Positions 1 to 12,565 are shown, counted from the first letter of the stretch. The stretch: 64,000 nt of DNA from Enoplolaimus lenunculus (GCA_030248215.1 JASANG010004128.1:124001-188000), one strand, 5' to 3'. A program made the numbers and translations. Notes: generated by a model from the letters alone, not told the origin.

Positions 1-231
1 AAAATGGTCCAAAATTACAAGTTTAACGCAGATGGTTGAAATGATTTTCATCCACTCGCGGAATATTTGCGAGTATAGAGTTCTTTATTTTAAGCACTCA
101 AATCGCCACCCATCTTGCCATCTGTTTCCGATACGTTTGCAGCCTTTCATTGCGAACATATCAGATTCTGACATTTTAAACGGAAAAAGGCTTAAAATTC
201 GATCGAAGCATTTGCATTTCAAGGAATCCTA

Positions 232-393
232 CACTGTAAAAAATCAGGAGTCAAATCGACTCTCTTCGGAAATAGGCTTTTCCTGACTACACAAACCGAG
301 TCAAATTTGACTCCGCCAAAGTCAAATTCGACTCACTGAGCGATTCAATGAATCGAATTTGACTCTGGCGGAGTCGAATTTTGACTCCGTAAT
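232..393. repeat. palindromic GAGTCAAATT-GACTC MITE, degraded copy
   Basis: This copy starts with CACTGTAAAAAAT after a TA and holds several copies of the self-complementary core GAGTCAAATTNGACTC. It resembles the better copies at 39642-39851 and 41984-42180 but lacks a clear right end, so it looks truncated. It carries no gene. Confidence 0.75.
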
Positions 394-3300
394 ATCAATT
401 TCGTTAAATTTTGTCTGTTTTGCAATATCAGCAGCGCATGGCGGTGATATGGAACAGAAGGTACGTTAATAACCATTGGTGCGTAGTTAAAAATGTGAAA
501 ATTTTGTAACACTATATACACCTAAAAGATGTGTCGTTTAGAAACTTATGTGACAAAATGTAGTTGACGCCACAGCAAGTTTGCACCCATTATGCCACTG
601 CGTATATACAACTGCGTTGTTCATCTCCTCCGAGATAACTCTGGCAGGGGTTTATCACTAGTCTTGGTACGAAATTGTATATTGATTACTGCACTAGTAT
701 AGTTAAGCACAATTTCTAGTTTCTTGACAAAGTTCGGTTTCATGCAGGACGGCGCCCTGCTTAAATTCGATCTTTTTCAGTGGCATTTTTCTGGTCTGGG
801 TGCCTCGAACCACATTGTCAAGTCCCTGCTTATAACACACAGTGTTCGAGCCATATTTTAAAATTCAAATTTGACTACGGAAGGATTATAGGAAGCTACG
901 ATCATTAAATTTCAAACAGCACTATTTTTAGGCAAATTTAGGCTGGGGACAATAATGCATACCATCCAGTATTTTTTGTTTTGTTGATTTCAAGGCAATG
1001 CCACCAATACCAAGCTTGCTTTTTTATATCAAACGAAATACAATATTCATTTCGACTATATTAAATGGAAGTAGTTTTAGGTCTCTTTTTTACAAAAATG
1101 ATTGTACTAAATTTATTAATACTGGCGTACGGCCTTGCGATCAACTACTATAATGTTAATATTATTGGCAGGATTATATCATTCATTAAGATATTGCATT
1201 AATTTAGCTTTGTTTCTCGTTCGATACTGGCTGTAAAACAGCTTATCGGTGCAACATTAATCGGGTGTTCACTCCGTTAATACAGTTAGGATTAATTTTC
1301 TATGTGACCGAGCATGTAGCAAAACGTTGGCCAGGGTTGCATAGCTCTGCTAATAAAATTTTGACTCTCTCTAGAAATGTTTAACCTCTATTTCGAAATC
1401 TTGTGACATCAGCCACATACCTCTCTTAATATATACATTCTAACAGGTCCGCAGCTAGCTTAACCTACTGTATATCGGGGCAAAACAATATTAGGAGTGG
1501 CGTGCTGTTGAAATATCAAGTTTACTAGTGGGGCTACAACTGTTTACCTTTACGGGACAGAATTTTTCTAGGAGTAAAGACACTGAGTTCTCTGGGAACC
1601 CTTCTGATTACAGGTACATTCCATAGTTAATACAAATGCTCCAGTCGTTCATATCAAATATCTTAAAACCACTTACGGTGTAGTATCTCAGTTTATCTTA
1701 ATTTTTCTTCAACTTGTGTCAATTCTTCTCACTTGGCATATGCTTGACGGCTGTTAAAAGCTGACACGAGAGAAGAGCTAAGAAATAGACTGATAGCTAA
1801 CGCCAAGAGTAGCTGATGCCTATTTCAACAAGAGTGTGCAACTTCGCAGATTCTGTGCAGAACAGAATATACGGGCACGCATTGCGTTTTCCCCCTACCC
1901 CCACTTTATTTAGAGGGGGGTAAAACCTGTGCGTACCATGACACTTTATGTATCCGGCAACAAAAATTGCTCCGCTTCTAGTTTTAGGGTTATTGCATAA
2001 GACAACGACCCCCATTTAAACAGAGGGTCAGAGGGGGGTCGGCCAGAAATGCAACGGCCGGTGGTACATGTTGTATCTTGCGGACCCCAAAGAGTTGCAC
2101 ACTGCTGTATTATGCACTCTTGCTAAAATAACAATTCGAAAATTAAAATTTCCCTCATATCGAACACGTAGGTACGTGTGCATTCAGAGCTTTGATTGTT
2201 GCTTGCAAAATTTACGCCCACAAAGCTGCAAGTTATACTGCTTGCCATTTCGTTTTCAATTAAATAAGTACTCAATTACCGTTTCTCTTATAAATACCTT
2301 GCATGTACAAAAGTTGAAGCGGAAAGTAATCTTTGAGTAATTTTATATATATTATGATCAATTTGAACTGCCATACCACTGATGAGATTTGGATGCAGAA
2401 ATTTCGCTCCAACTAAAATTTCGATAATCGAGGCGCAGGGCCATATCATACTGATGAAAAGCGTACGAACTGTGAAATTAATAACGGTTTTAGGCAAATT
2501 ATTTGGTAACGTATAGCCAAACAAACATCAACATGTTGATCTTATTATTCGAGTAGTGCCCTTAGTTGCTAACTGGGGCAAATAGGTGTTTGCGAGCACG
2601 ACATACCTATACTTCGTTGCTATGGCATAAATAAATGTTAAATGCATACTACCAATAATTTATGAGACCAAATTATAACTTATGCAACGTTGCTCTTTGG
2701 AAACCCTTCTGCCAACCTTTTTGGTATCAAATACTACACTGTCAAAATTTTGGCGAATATCAACAAGTTGCCAAGCCCCCATGCGCGCATTTACAGTTGC
2801 AAATATTCAGTCACTTGGAGACATCTATAACGCGCGAGACCATTAGTCACCATATTTTAATCATTTGCAAGTTTACGAGGTGTTTTGCTAGTTTTATTAA
2901 ATTTCTTACTCCATATTTACAGATCGTAGCAAATTATTTTATGAGATAATTTGTTTCAACTGTACATAAGAGGCTTGACAATTTTCGCATTGCGATTCAA
3001 TCGTGATAATCTTTAAAATTTGTGCAAAACGCGTGTGTTCTTGGACAACAAACATTTCATCATGATCATCAGGTATATATCTGTGTTTTTTCAAGTATAT
3101 ATTTACATCTATTTACCAGGACGTAACTTTATATCTGTTTTTGTTTGTGTTGCTTCCGGTGAAAATTGGTATCCGTTTCCGTTATGCGAGCACCGAAAAT
3201 ACTAATATTTCTTGCGCTCGTAATCTGCTGTGAATTCCAGTGTAATTGTTAATATATTATTAGCGCTATCGTTGGACAACTATTCGATTTAAATAAATTC

Positions 3301-4350
3301 AACCAATTTTAAATCCCAGATCTTCAACCAGCGGATCTCCCAATTTTATGCAAATTTTGGTAACAAGTAAAAAATGGTCTTTAGTTCAATTCTGTTTAAC
3401 ACTCTTTAAGCTTAAATTTCTCAATGTATCAAATTTTAAAGCATACTATTGTACCATACCGAATGCAATATGTGTATCTTTTATAAGTTGCACCACGTTC
3501 GGTCTAGTGACAATTTTGAAACAAACGCCAAACAGTTCAATTTAGAAGCTATAATTTTTAGCAAAACTTTACATTTCAGCGAGAAAAGTTGCTCGATTAG
3601 ATGAAACTTATACACCTCTACTTAACTTGTGAAATTGCGGTATTTGTATGAGCCTCAGGCTCCCTAATTTAGATCTTACTCTGTTCGAATAAAATATAAT
3701 TTTATTTGTATTCAGATTCGATTTGCTCACTGCAATCATTTTGTTTTTCTCTGAACTACCAACAGTTCACTCAGATTCAGCAGAGTCACTTGCGCTTCCA
3801 GGATTGGACAAGTACGTTGTTTATAAACGTTAATATTCAGTTTATTAAAGAACAACGCCGGCTTTGTAGTTGCACAAAATTAGATTGGTCGCATCATAGT
3901 TTATTTTAGATTTTTCTTTTAGTTTAAATTCATTTCAAGCGTATTGCGTTCATATTCGACTTATTCGTGCTTCATTTACAAATCAGCTGACAAAGAGTTT
4001 GGCCCATGTTACTTTAAGGGTCGTCCCGGTTTCTGGTGGGTCTATAAACGTGTAGGTTTAGAATCTAGATTACATTTTTTGCTTAGGCGTAGGCTTAGGA
4101 ACTCATTTTTGCACGCGTTACGCTCAGGCTCAGGCTTAGAAATACGCCTAATCTACTGTTACACCCCCAAAGTAACATTGGCCACGAGTTTTATCAACGG
4201 TCTTGATTTAAACAGACCGGCGCTTGTACACTTTCCCCACAATTTTGGAAATAGGTTACGCCATATATATTTAGCATAGACTTAGGCGTCAATTTAGGAT
4301 TACGCTGAGGCTTATGTTTACATAAGCGTAAGGTGGAATGTGTACACAGG
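394..4350. other. gene-free upstream region of the receptor
   Basis: No exon could be supported here. The first exon(s) of the receptor, with signal peptide and extreme N-terminus, should lie here or to the left of the window, but no signal-peptide frame with a convincing donor was found. Near 1890-2040 there are C-runs facing G-runs that could form small hairpins. The short open frames have no recognisable protein content. Confidence 0.5.
4050..4335. repeat. degenerate TTAGGC-like hexamer tract
   Basis: The tract is rich in GCTTAGG, GGCTTAGG and GGCGTAGG variants, then GCTCAGGCTCAGGCTTAG. Similar tracts are at 11495-11625, 42200-42360, 49540-49600, 54800-54890 and 61670-61730. In several places they are part of a larger interspersed element, so this is repeat DNA and not a telomere. 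Confidence 0.6.
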
Positions 4351-4398
4351 TACCAAACCAAACCTAAGTCAAAAGATTTCTAGTTGTATATTTAATAG

Positions 4399-7300
4399 AA
4401 ACGAGCGGTACATGAATTTTACCCGCGTTTTGCAAAATCTACTCAAGAATTATGATCGAAGGCTCAGACCGAAATTTGGAGGTATGTATGTGTTATTTCA
4501 ACGGCTGTTTAAGTATAAGTTTGTTTTAATGAGCTTACCATTCACCTTTCGCATTGTGAACCAATGGTAATTTGTTATACTCTGAACGCGAATGGGTCTA
4601 TGACTTCAAGGTACGTCCGCCCTGATTCATCATCCTTGATGGTTCCCAGTTGTCTGAAATAATATGTCGCGCTTACTTTGCGAAAAGTAACTTTAATCTG
4701 TATACAAGTCTATGATTAAGGGCTGCCTACGATACTTCTTTATAATAAACTCGTTACATCACGGAAACAACGGTTATTTTGGGTTTTCAGATGAACCTGT
4801 TGATGTCTTGGTAACAATGCATGTGTCAAGTATTAGCCATGTATCTGAAACCGATATGGTAAGAGCAAATCTTTCCAAAGTTATTGCGTTTGTCACACAC
4901 TTCATGTTGAGCATTTTTGAAAATTTTACAAATGCTTTTCCGCAAAGAATATTGAATTGTAATCCAAGTTGGAAACCTGTAACATTTAAATGTACGGTGC
5001 GATGGCCGTGCATTGAACGGGAGGGCGGGCTCATAACCATAAGGAACCGGAGTGAGCTCAACTCCCTGGAAAACTTTTGACTAGAGGGAGGCCTAGAAAC
5101 CGAGGTTTTAACCAATCTGTTACGTTTTGGTACTACGGCAATTAATTTGACTAAGGAATAAGAATCCTTTTACAAATTACAACACAAAATAAAAGCATAA
5201 AGTGCCCATAAGGCTCTAATCAATATTCAATTTTGACATAGGTTGTTAAAATTACTAACTTTCTTCGGAATCAAACGATAAGTAGTAAAGTGCGCATGAG
5301 GCTAGAAAGAAAGTGTAATCGTCAAGTTATCAACCTTGTACTACCCTAGAACACTTACAATTAATGCTGACGACGTTAGTTTGGATGCGATCTGTCTATT
5401 GACATATCATCTTCGTCCCCGATCAAAAATTCAAAGCAGAGTAAAATTTCACGGCTAAGGTTGCAAACAATAAAATGATTCGTAGTCTGAAATCAACAGA
5501 AACTAACATAAGGCAAATGCAAACAAAATTTTCGCACCACACCAAACTAACTAAAACCTGCTTCTTTTATAGCATGAAATTTCTTCAAAACAAATTAATA
5601 GGCTCATTAGCCTTATAAATTTATGCTATTTTTAAATTTTGGTCTTTTAATTTTTAGACAGCAAGTTTAAGATTATTATTTATTGCTTGAGTGAACAATC
5701 GTGTTAAGATTTCTCCTGTTACTGCTAAAAAACAACACTGGCACCCGATAAGCGTTATACGTTTCTAACAATCTGATTAATAACATCATTAGCAATGAAA
5801 CTTGAAGTTTTTCAAGGTTGTACAAAAACTTTTACGTTTCACTAAATTCAAGTTATGTTACAGCTCAATTTTCTGCCTTGCCAAGAAACTTTATGAAGTA
5901 AAGATAATTAAGAAAATTCGTACTTGTAAATTTTGTAAGTTTATAAAAATAATCACTTTGTTTTTGAACCAAAGCACCTAAACAACAGCCATTTATACAA
6001 ACTAATTACGAATGTTTGCAACTTAATGTTCACGATGACAACTCTAAAGTTCATCCTAGTCCAACGTAAGTCTATCAGTATAAAGACTATACGGCAAAAA
6101 GAAATAGTCACTTAGAGTTATTCATTATTTTATGAAAAACAGAAACATACTACCGCTGTTGAAAAAACAAAATTCAAGAAGGTCCATATGCAATTAACCC
6201 TAGATTTGCAGGTGGTCCGCAATAAATCTAAATGGATTTCTATCAGCTACAGTTATGGCCTCACTTAGCGATCATTATTAACGCTTTACCAATTTTATCT
6301 TAAACCTAATATTCGGTCTTTTTGTCAGTGCGGGCCGCTTCCGGACCAAATTCTTCTGCATGCCATTGTTCGGCAGTGGTTTGTTTGTCTGAAGACATGT
6401 TTTATTCTTGCAGGCATTCACTGTTGACTTTTATCTACGACAGTTTTGGTCCGACGAACGTTTAACGTTTTCTCGTGCAGACAGTACACGTGACATTACT
6501 GTCGGAATTGATTTACTGAGTCAAATTTGGAAGCCTGATACATTTTTTCCGAACGAAAAACAAGCATCTTTTCATACAGCAACGACGCACAATTCATTTC
6601 TCCGAATTACGCCGAAAGGTGAAATTCTAAGCAGTCAACGGTAAGAATACAAACAGTTACATACGAGCTGCATTTGATAATCATGATCAACTCACATTGT
6701 TGTGAATGATCTAGACGAATACAGGGAAATATGATGAGGATCTTTTTTGTTGTCAACTCCGAGCCAGCGTTCGTCTAAAATTGATCGGATTTTGACAAGT
6801 TTTGCATATCAGAACTTCTTTTGAACCATTCGAATAATTTCACATTCAAATTACAATTTTTGAAAACTTGATTTCCAAGTTTACCTTTAATAGTTTGCTG
6901 CACACACAGTGTCATGCCTATTGCCACCTACTTTCCAGAGGGCAGGCATCTGCCACCCCAAAATAAAACACGTCCACCATGAGATATCAAAAAAAATTTG
7001 GACCTTCGGCGCAGTTCGAATCAAGCATTTGCGTTATGCTCACTTATTTGGATTAGCGCTCGTTTTTGTTAATTTTTCGGCTATAATATATCGCGTTCCG
7101 CGTACATGTCTCGCTCGCCGCGGCCTTGCGCATGCTTTATCTCATTCATATTTTACGAGTTAAAACCGTTTTGGATTTCTACAACTGTCTAGTTTCAGGC
7201 TCACTGTGAAAGCTGGTTGTCCAATGGCTTTGCATCGGTTTCCGTTTGATTCGCAAAATTGCACTTTGCAACTTGAAAGTTGTAAGTGACGAAGAACAGT

Positions 7301-10300
7301 TATATATTTTACTTTAAAATGTTTGATATTATTTGGAAAATAGAACTGAAGCCATAAATACTGCAGTCTGACTTGACAGGATTCATACCAACGGTATGCT
7401 AATCAGCATGGTGTAAACGAATAGTAAAAATAACGGAAACAGAAACGATAAGTAAAGCAATTAATTTTTTTCTAATAATTTATATAAAGTTAATAATCTG
7501 GATATTAATTTGAAAATTGTAAATTTCGCATTCTGGCGAAAGGTGAACCAAATAGAAAAATAGTGGGCAACAAATAAAATATCGCCCGGAAGTAGAACTG
7601 CAATTGTTATATCGCCCTATGCCATTATGCAGCATATTACCAGCCTCGGTTATTCAGAATGTTTTTGGTAATGGCCCTCGTGTTGTACCAAGCTCTCAGC
7701 CAGTTGATTAACTATTTTTATAGTTTTTGTTGATTTGCTCGCGTTTAAATTACTTACGGTATGCAAAGCATAGGCGTAGCCTGGATTTCAGAAATAGAAC
7801 AGTTACGTTCTATAAATAATTTGAAGTTGGATTCTTGTGCTGCAAACTGAAATCGTGTCTAAAAACAAAAGTACAAAAATCATAAAGCGGAAGGTCTTCA
7901 CATCTGAACCACGCACGCCCATGGCACAAAGTTTTGTTTTTGCAGATGGATACGGAATAGAAGACATTAACTATAACTGGCACTATGACGAAAGTCCGTT
8001 CACAATTTCGGAAGACTTAAATCTTCCACAGTTTATGGTTGACAACGTGACAATTAGTCGAAGGGTTGTCTATTTAAGCACTGGTAAATAAACGCGGTTG
8101 AAGTTTGGGAAGTGAAAACTGCGCTGTATGGCAGAAAATGTGCAAAAATATTTAAAGCTAAAACAACCAAAATATGGTCATCGTAGTTTTTTCTTTGCGC
8201 ATCCAGGTCACGCTCTACAAAATCAAATATTCTTACGATTTTGGTTAGTACTATATTAAGGTGAGTTAACATTAATAAACTTGAAGATATGAATGTAAAT
8301 TGTTTAGAGACTACACAGAAAAACGGTAAAGTCCAATTGACGCGTGCAAGTTTTTTGCAGCGAGAACTTGTAACTGCCACTTGCACGAAATACTTGCAGC
8401 GGTAAGTATTTTCAAAGGAACATTCCGACTGACCAATGAAATTGCAGTTGCAAGAAATTCAAGCGACTTACAACTGCGTTGCGTTCACAGCTGCGAATTA
8501 AATTAAATAGCACAAGTTCCAGTGAAAAATTGCAGTTGCAAGAACTTCAAACTTACTTTGTGACCAAACTTGCGCGTGCAAGTTGCAAGTGCAAGTTTTT
8601 GCTGCAAAAACTTGAACGTGTGAATAGGCCCGAAAATGTTAGCTTTTACATTAGAACATGCAAACCAGCAACAATTATTTGATAAAGTGACGCGTTTCCC
8701 TGGTAACAAGATCGATTATGGAGTGTTTCTAGTTCCATTCTCGGTAGTGTCACTAAACGCGTCAGAGGTGTGTTTGGTAATTCAGGTGGATATTCACGAC
8801 TGTACATACACTTTTTGTTCAAACGCGACATCGGCTTCTACCTCATGCAAGTTTATTTACCAAGTATTGTAATTGTGGTTATATCGCAATTATCTCTATG
8901 GTTTCCACCGTATTTAATCGGAGATCGAATCCAGTTGTGCTTTACAGCAGTCCTCACTATGACAGTGTTGATGACAACAACAGCTGGCAATTTTCCAAAA
9001 GTAGGTATACAGTATTAATACTACTAAATAGCGAAGGCCAATTTGTGCATGAGCGCCGCTATTACGCTGGTTTTGTGTGTGCAAGTTTTGCGGGGTTCAC
9101 GTTATAACTGGGGCAGTCGGGTCACGTTTTGTCACATGTTGAGTCGACACCAACATAAATTTTTGTTACCATCATATGATACGGACAGACAAAGGAATTT
9201 TTGCGCCAAAATTTAAATTTCCCGCCAAAATTTGAATTTTCCGCCAAATTTTGAATTTTCCCGTCTAAATTTGAATTTGCCGCCAAAGTTTGAATTTTCC
9301 TGTCAAAATTTAAATTTCCCGCCAAAATCTGAATTTCCCGCCAAAATTTGAATTTTTCCGCCAAAATTTGAATTTCCGCCAAAATTTGAATTTCCCGCCA
9401 AAATTTGAAGTTTCCCGCCAAAATTAAAATTTTCCTTATTTACATTTTCTTGTAATATCATATGAAACTAACGGCTTATGTCGATTAGAATCATATGATA
9501 CTCCAAACCTACTTATGCAACTGACTCAGTAGACATTTTCAAAATGATCATATGATATTGACAGGCAAACATAGGGAATATCACATGATATTGAAAGACA
9601 AAACGTGACTGATACGTGATGTTAGCAGACAACCGCTGTTTTTTGAATATCATATTGGGTTACATCGCAGACAAAGTGTTACCCAATATATACAACGTGA
9701 CAAAAACTGGCCCAGCTGCACCATTTATAACGTGAACCGAGCATGAGGTCAAGTGGATAAAAGTTTAGTTATGTAAAAATGCTTGAGGAACGCAGGCCGG
9801 TGCTCTTTAACCTGAGAAAGGTGGAATTGTGCCTGCCTGCTACTCATCTACGTTTAGCTAAAATATCAGATAGATTTGCCCTATATGTCGTAATCAATTA
9901 GGAGTTATAAGTGTTCACGGCACGACAGGAAGAATTTAGTAAAATAACTTTAAACATAGTAAAAGTTCATTGCAAAACATAACGATTGCCTTGAATAGAA
10001 ATATGTTTCAGATTTCATATGTGAAAGCGATCGATATATTCCTGATGGTTAGTTTCGTGCTGATATTCTTAATTCTGATCGAAAGCTGTCTGGTGGCATT
10101 TGCAACTAAATTAGCGGAAGAAGCTGCGCAGTCTGAGTCTTTAAATTCACTAGAAAGCAGCAAGTCGAAAGAAAAATATCAAAGCTCTGGTGATTATGAA
10201 CCCAGTTGTGATTCGTTCGCAGACGTATCGTCGAGGTTTTTACCTGAACACAGCAACGGAGCACAACAATCACCCACGATGACGCCTAGAGTACACAAAA

Positions 10301-10665
10301 ACTGCAAGACTCGCTCGCGGATGCCCAACATTGTTAGTCCTGATTCAAAAGAAACCAACATCGATGATAACGAACGAAACGTTGATTTATCGTCACCGGA
10401 TAACCTTCATCATATCAAGGGCGATTGTCAAGAACCCCCTGCAGCACACGATGACATGGCAAAAAGGTCGCAAGCTAAAAGTGACCGCTGGAAGGCTGAT
10501 TTGAAATCTAAGACGGACATTGCTGATTCGCCGTTGAAAAGAATTGTACGCTGCATTTTAAACGCGACCTATATCGATCGCGTTAGTCGATTTGTTTTTC
10601 CGACGTTTTATGTTGTCTTTAACGCAATATACTGGGCAGTGTACTTGCCGTACAGTGTTCACTAG
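4399..10665 (+). CDS. Cys-loop ligand-gated ion channel subunit, GABA-A/glycine class, 5' end missing
   Basis: The gene encodes a pentameric neurotransmitter-gated channel subunit of the plasma membrane. Exons in frame: 4399-4481 (start uncertain; an acceptor before 4351 is also possible), 4791-4858, 6414-6640, 7199-7281, 7946-8083, 8786-9000, 10012-10665. In order they give LLKNYDRRLRPKFG, the loop-A region WKPDTFF, a Cys-loop with 13 residues between its cysteines, LESYGY and the loop-C STGGY (as in GABA-A beta), M1, M2 with VLTMT, M3 after SYVKAIDIF, a long Ser/Lys-rich M3-M4 loop, and M4 followed by a stop. Family knowledge: the GABA-A beta residues Glu155, Ser156, Tyr157, Thr202 and Tyr205 have equivalents here. 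Oddity: the anion motif Pro-Ala-Arg before M2 is replaced by Gly-Asp-Arg at 8920-8928. The signal peptide exon was not found. The class is certain; the ligand (GABA) and ion are inferred. Confidence 0.93.
8360..8625. repeat. TTGCAAG/CTTGCAA-rich tract in receptor intron
   Basis: The intron between 8084 and 8785 contains many close copies of TTGCAGTTGCAAG, GTGCAAGTTGCAAG and their complements, in both orientations. It looks like a small repeat with internal inverted repeats. Its ends are not clear. Confidence 0.5.
9092..9738. mobile_element. non-autonomous DNA element with GGTTCACGTTATAA inverted repeats
   Basis: The left end GGTTCACGTTATAACTGG and the right end read in reverse complement (GGTTCACGTTATAAATGG) match over about 40 bp with small differences, giving an inverted-repeat element of about 650 bp inside the last receptor intron. 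It carries a minisatellite and several near-palindromic ATCATATGAT motifs (near 9174, 9493 and 9547, with variants near 9459, 9579 and 9648). It has no coding capacity, and no clear target duplication was seen. Confidence 0.7.
9206..9434. repeat. 18-20 bp minisatellite, about 12 units
   Basis: Tandem units of the form CCAAAATTTGAATTTTCCG vary by a base or two and by one or two bases in length. The array lies inside the inverted-repeat element of the last receptor intron. The open frame through it on the minus strand is only a by-product of the repeat. Confidence 0.9.
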
Positions 10666-11010
10666 AGTGCTCTGCTTTATGAAGGATATTTTATTATTTT
10701 AAAAGTGTTGCATTTCACAGGCAAATGCGGGCGTATTTGTATAGCATATACAAGCTACCGGTTAGTAGAAGCCTTGACTCGCAACTGTAAGACTGCGGCA
10801 ATTGCGAACAGTAATTGAAAAGAAGCTGTCTACACTGAGACTTCAGTATATTAAGATTTTCGAAGTACTTTGATGTGAAGATTTGCTTCGCGAGCTGGTT
10901 TCGCCGAACGATTATTTATATTATATTAGGTTCATAACAAGCTGCGTAAATATTTTTATTGATTGATTAATCCGAATAATATTCAAGCTGAAACTTGAAA
11001 TTTATAATTA

Positions 11011-12086
11011 TGCGCCGTACACAATAATTTTGTCAACGGGCCACAAAATATGCCATAGCCCAAGGCTATCACGAAGTCATTTTCAAAATGACCTCGTGAT
11101 AGCCTTGGGCTATAAGCGAAATCGCTTATAGCTCAGGGCTATCACGTGTCAGCCCCGTCCTCGAAACTCGTGATAGCCCTGAGCTATCAAAAATTTCCTC
11201 TTCTATATATATTTATATTCATAAAACACATATGTTTATGTGTGTTATGAAACGTGATACCAACAAATTCAATTTTAAAATTTTAATCCTCTGCTCTGCA
11301 CGCTAGCTCAAAACATTGGCTCCCTCTCTTTCATATCTTAGCAGTAAAATTTTATATATTTCATATCTTTTTAGCAATAAAACTAGCTGACCGTTTTATG
11401 CTGTGGTAGGGTAGACTTAGGCCCATCTCTTTTATACCATAAAATTTGAGTATAGCGTATATATTCATAAGACTTAAGAGCCCTCTGGCCAAATACGGGG
11501 CGTCCAGTTTTAAGCTTGGTCTATAAAAGATTAGGTTTATTCTAGATTATATTGTTTACTTAGGCTTATGCTTCGGCGTACGAACCCGTATTTGTATCGC
11601 TTACGCTTTTACGCTTTATATACGCCCCTAAAAGTAAACATTGGCTCCCTCTTTCATATGCAGTTTCATATCTTTAGCAGTAAAACTAGCTGACCGGCCA
11701 ACTGACCTAGCAGTAAAGGGTAAATGGCCTATATCTTTCATACCATAAAATTTTCCATCTTCCTCAAAATTTTGAAAATCGAACGGTGCCACAAAATTTG
11801 CCCTAGTTCAGGGCTAAAACGAATATTTGCAAATTTTAAGATATGTAACTTGATAGGTTTGTGTGTTGTTTGTGTGTTAATTTGCGTTGTGTGCGTTTGT
11901 ATTGTGTTTGTGTATGTGGTGTGTGTGGCTAAAATCGAGGTGGTTTGTGATAGCTCAGGGCTATCACGAGTTTCGGGGACGGGGCTGACACGTGATAGCC
12001 CTGAGCTATAAGCGATTTCGCTTATAGCCCAAGGCTATCACGAGGTCATTTGTGGCACCGTTGACAAAATTATTGTGAACGGCGCA
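11011..12086. mobile_element. DNA transposon-like element with long nested-hairpin inverted repeats
   Basis: The left end TGCGCCGTACACAATAATTT and the right end (reverse complement TGCGCCGTTCACAATAATTT) continue as near-identical inverted repeats of about 150-180 bp. Each arm itself contains three stacked hairpins built from ATAGCCCAAGGCTATCACGA, ATAAGCGAAATCGCTTAT and TAGCTCAGGGCTATCACG. The element is flanked by TTA on both sides (11008-11010 and 12087-12089). Inside, 11283-11445 and 11633-11754 are related copies of one sequence (CATTGGCTCCCTCT ... ACCATAAAATTT). No transposase frame is present. TTA flanks would fit PIF/Harbinger-like elements, but that assignment is inference. Confidence 0.8.
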
Positions 12087-12184
12087 TTATTTAGATGTAT
12101 TCCCACAATTTGGCTTTTTGGCGCGTCACCAGTTCACCGCTTTACCTTAGCAATGTCCATCCAAAATTTATGCTGACTAAAGCA

Positions 12185-12565
12185 CTAACTCAAGATGCAA
12201 CCGAAGTTTTGGTTCCGGTTTGGAAATCCATATTTTTTCTGTCCGGTTAAAGTTGGACTTCTCTGTTTAAATGTCCTGGCACGAAACCGATACCCGTATC
12301 CGGTTTCCAGGTCTGGTATAAACCTGCGGGATACCGGATATTTGCGGTTTTGATCACAAATACCATAAAGCTGCTTTTGACAAATGGACATATTTATTAA
12401 CATCTTGCTGCGATTACTTTTCCTTTCAAGTTTACTTTTTACGAGATTCAATGTTTTCAACAGCGCTCTTATTTACATACTATATCTGGTTCATATTCTG
12501 TTCCCGTGAAAAATTCAATATCCGGTTTTGGTATCCGGTAATTAACATCTGGACGCACCTTGACA
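12185..12565. mobile_element. CCGG-rich hAT-like element, degraded
   Basis: It begins near AAGATGCAACCGAAG and ends near GGACGCACCTTG, with inward CCGGTTTTGG/CCGGTATCCGG motifs. It contains the internal stretch ACCATAAAGCTGCTTTTGAC that recurs inverted in copies at 31554-31914 and 59410-59720. No clear target duplication was seen. Confidence 0.6.

Noticed and set aside
3944-4279. 111-codon plus-strand frame upstream of the receptor
   Set aside because: It is mostly the degenerate TTAGGC-like repeat. It has no signal peptide or receptor similarity, so it is not the missing first exon.
4050-4335. Interstitial telomere
   Set aside because: The hexamers are too degenerate and recur at a fixed place inside a transposable element.
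9122-9421. 99-codon minus-strand frame with repeated KFKFWREIQILA-like units
   Set aside because: It is produced by translating the 18-20 bp minisatellite. Unit lengths vary, and the frame has no start or splice context.
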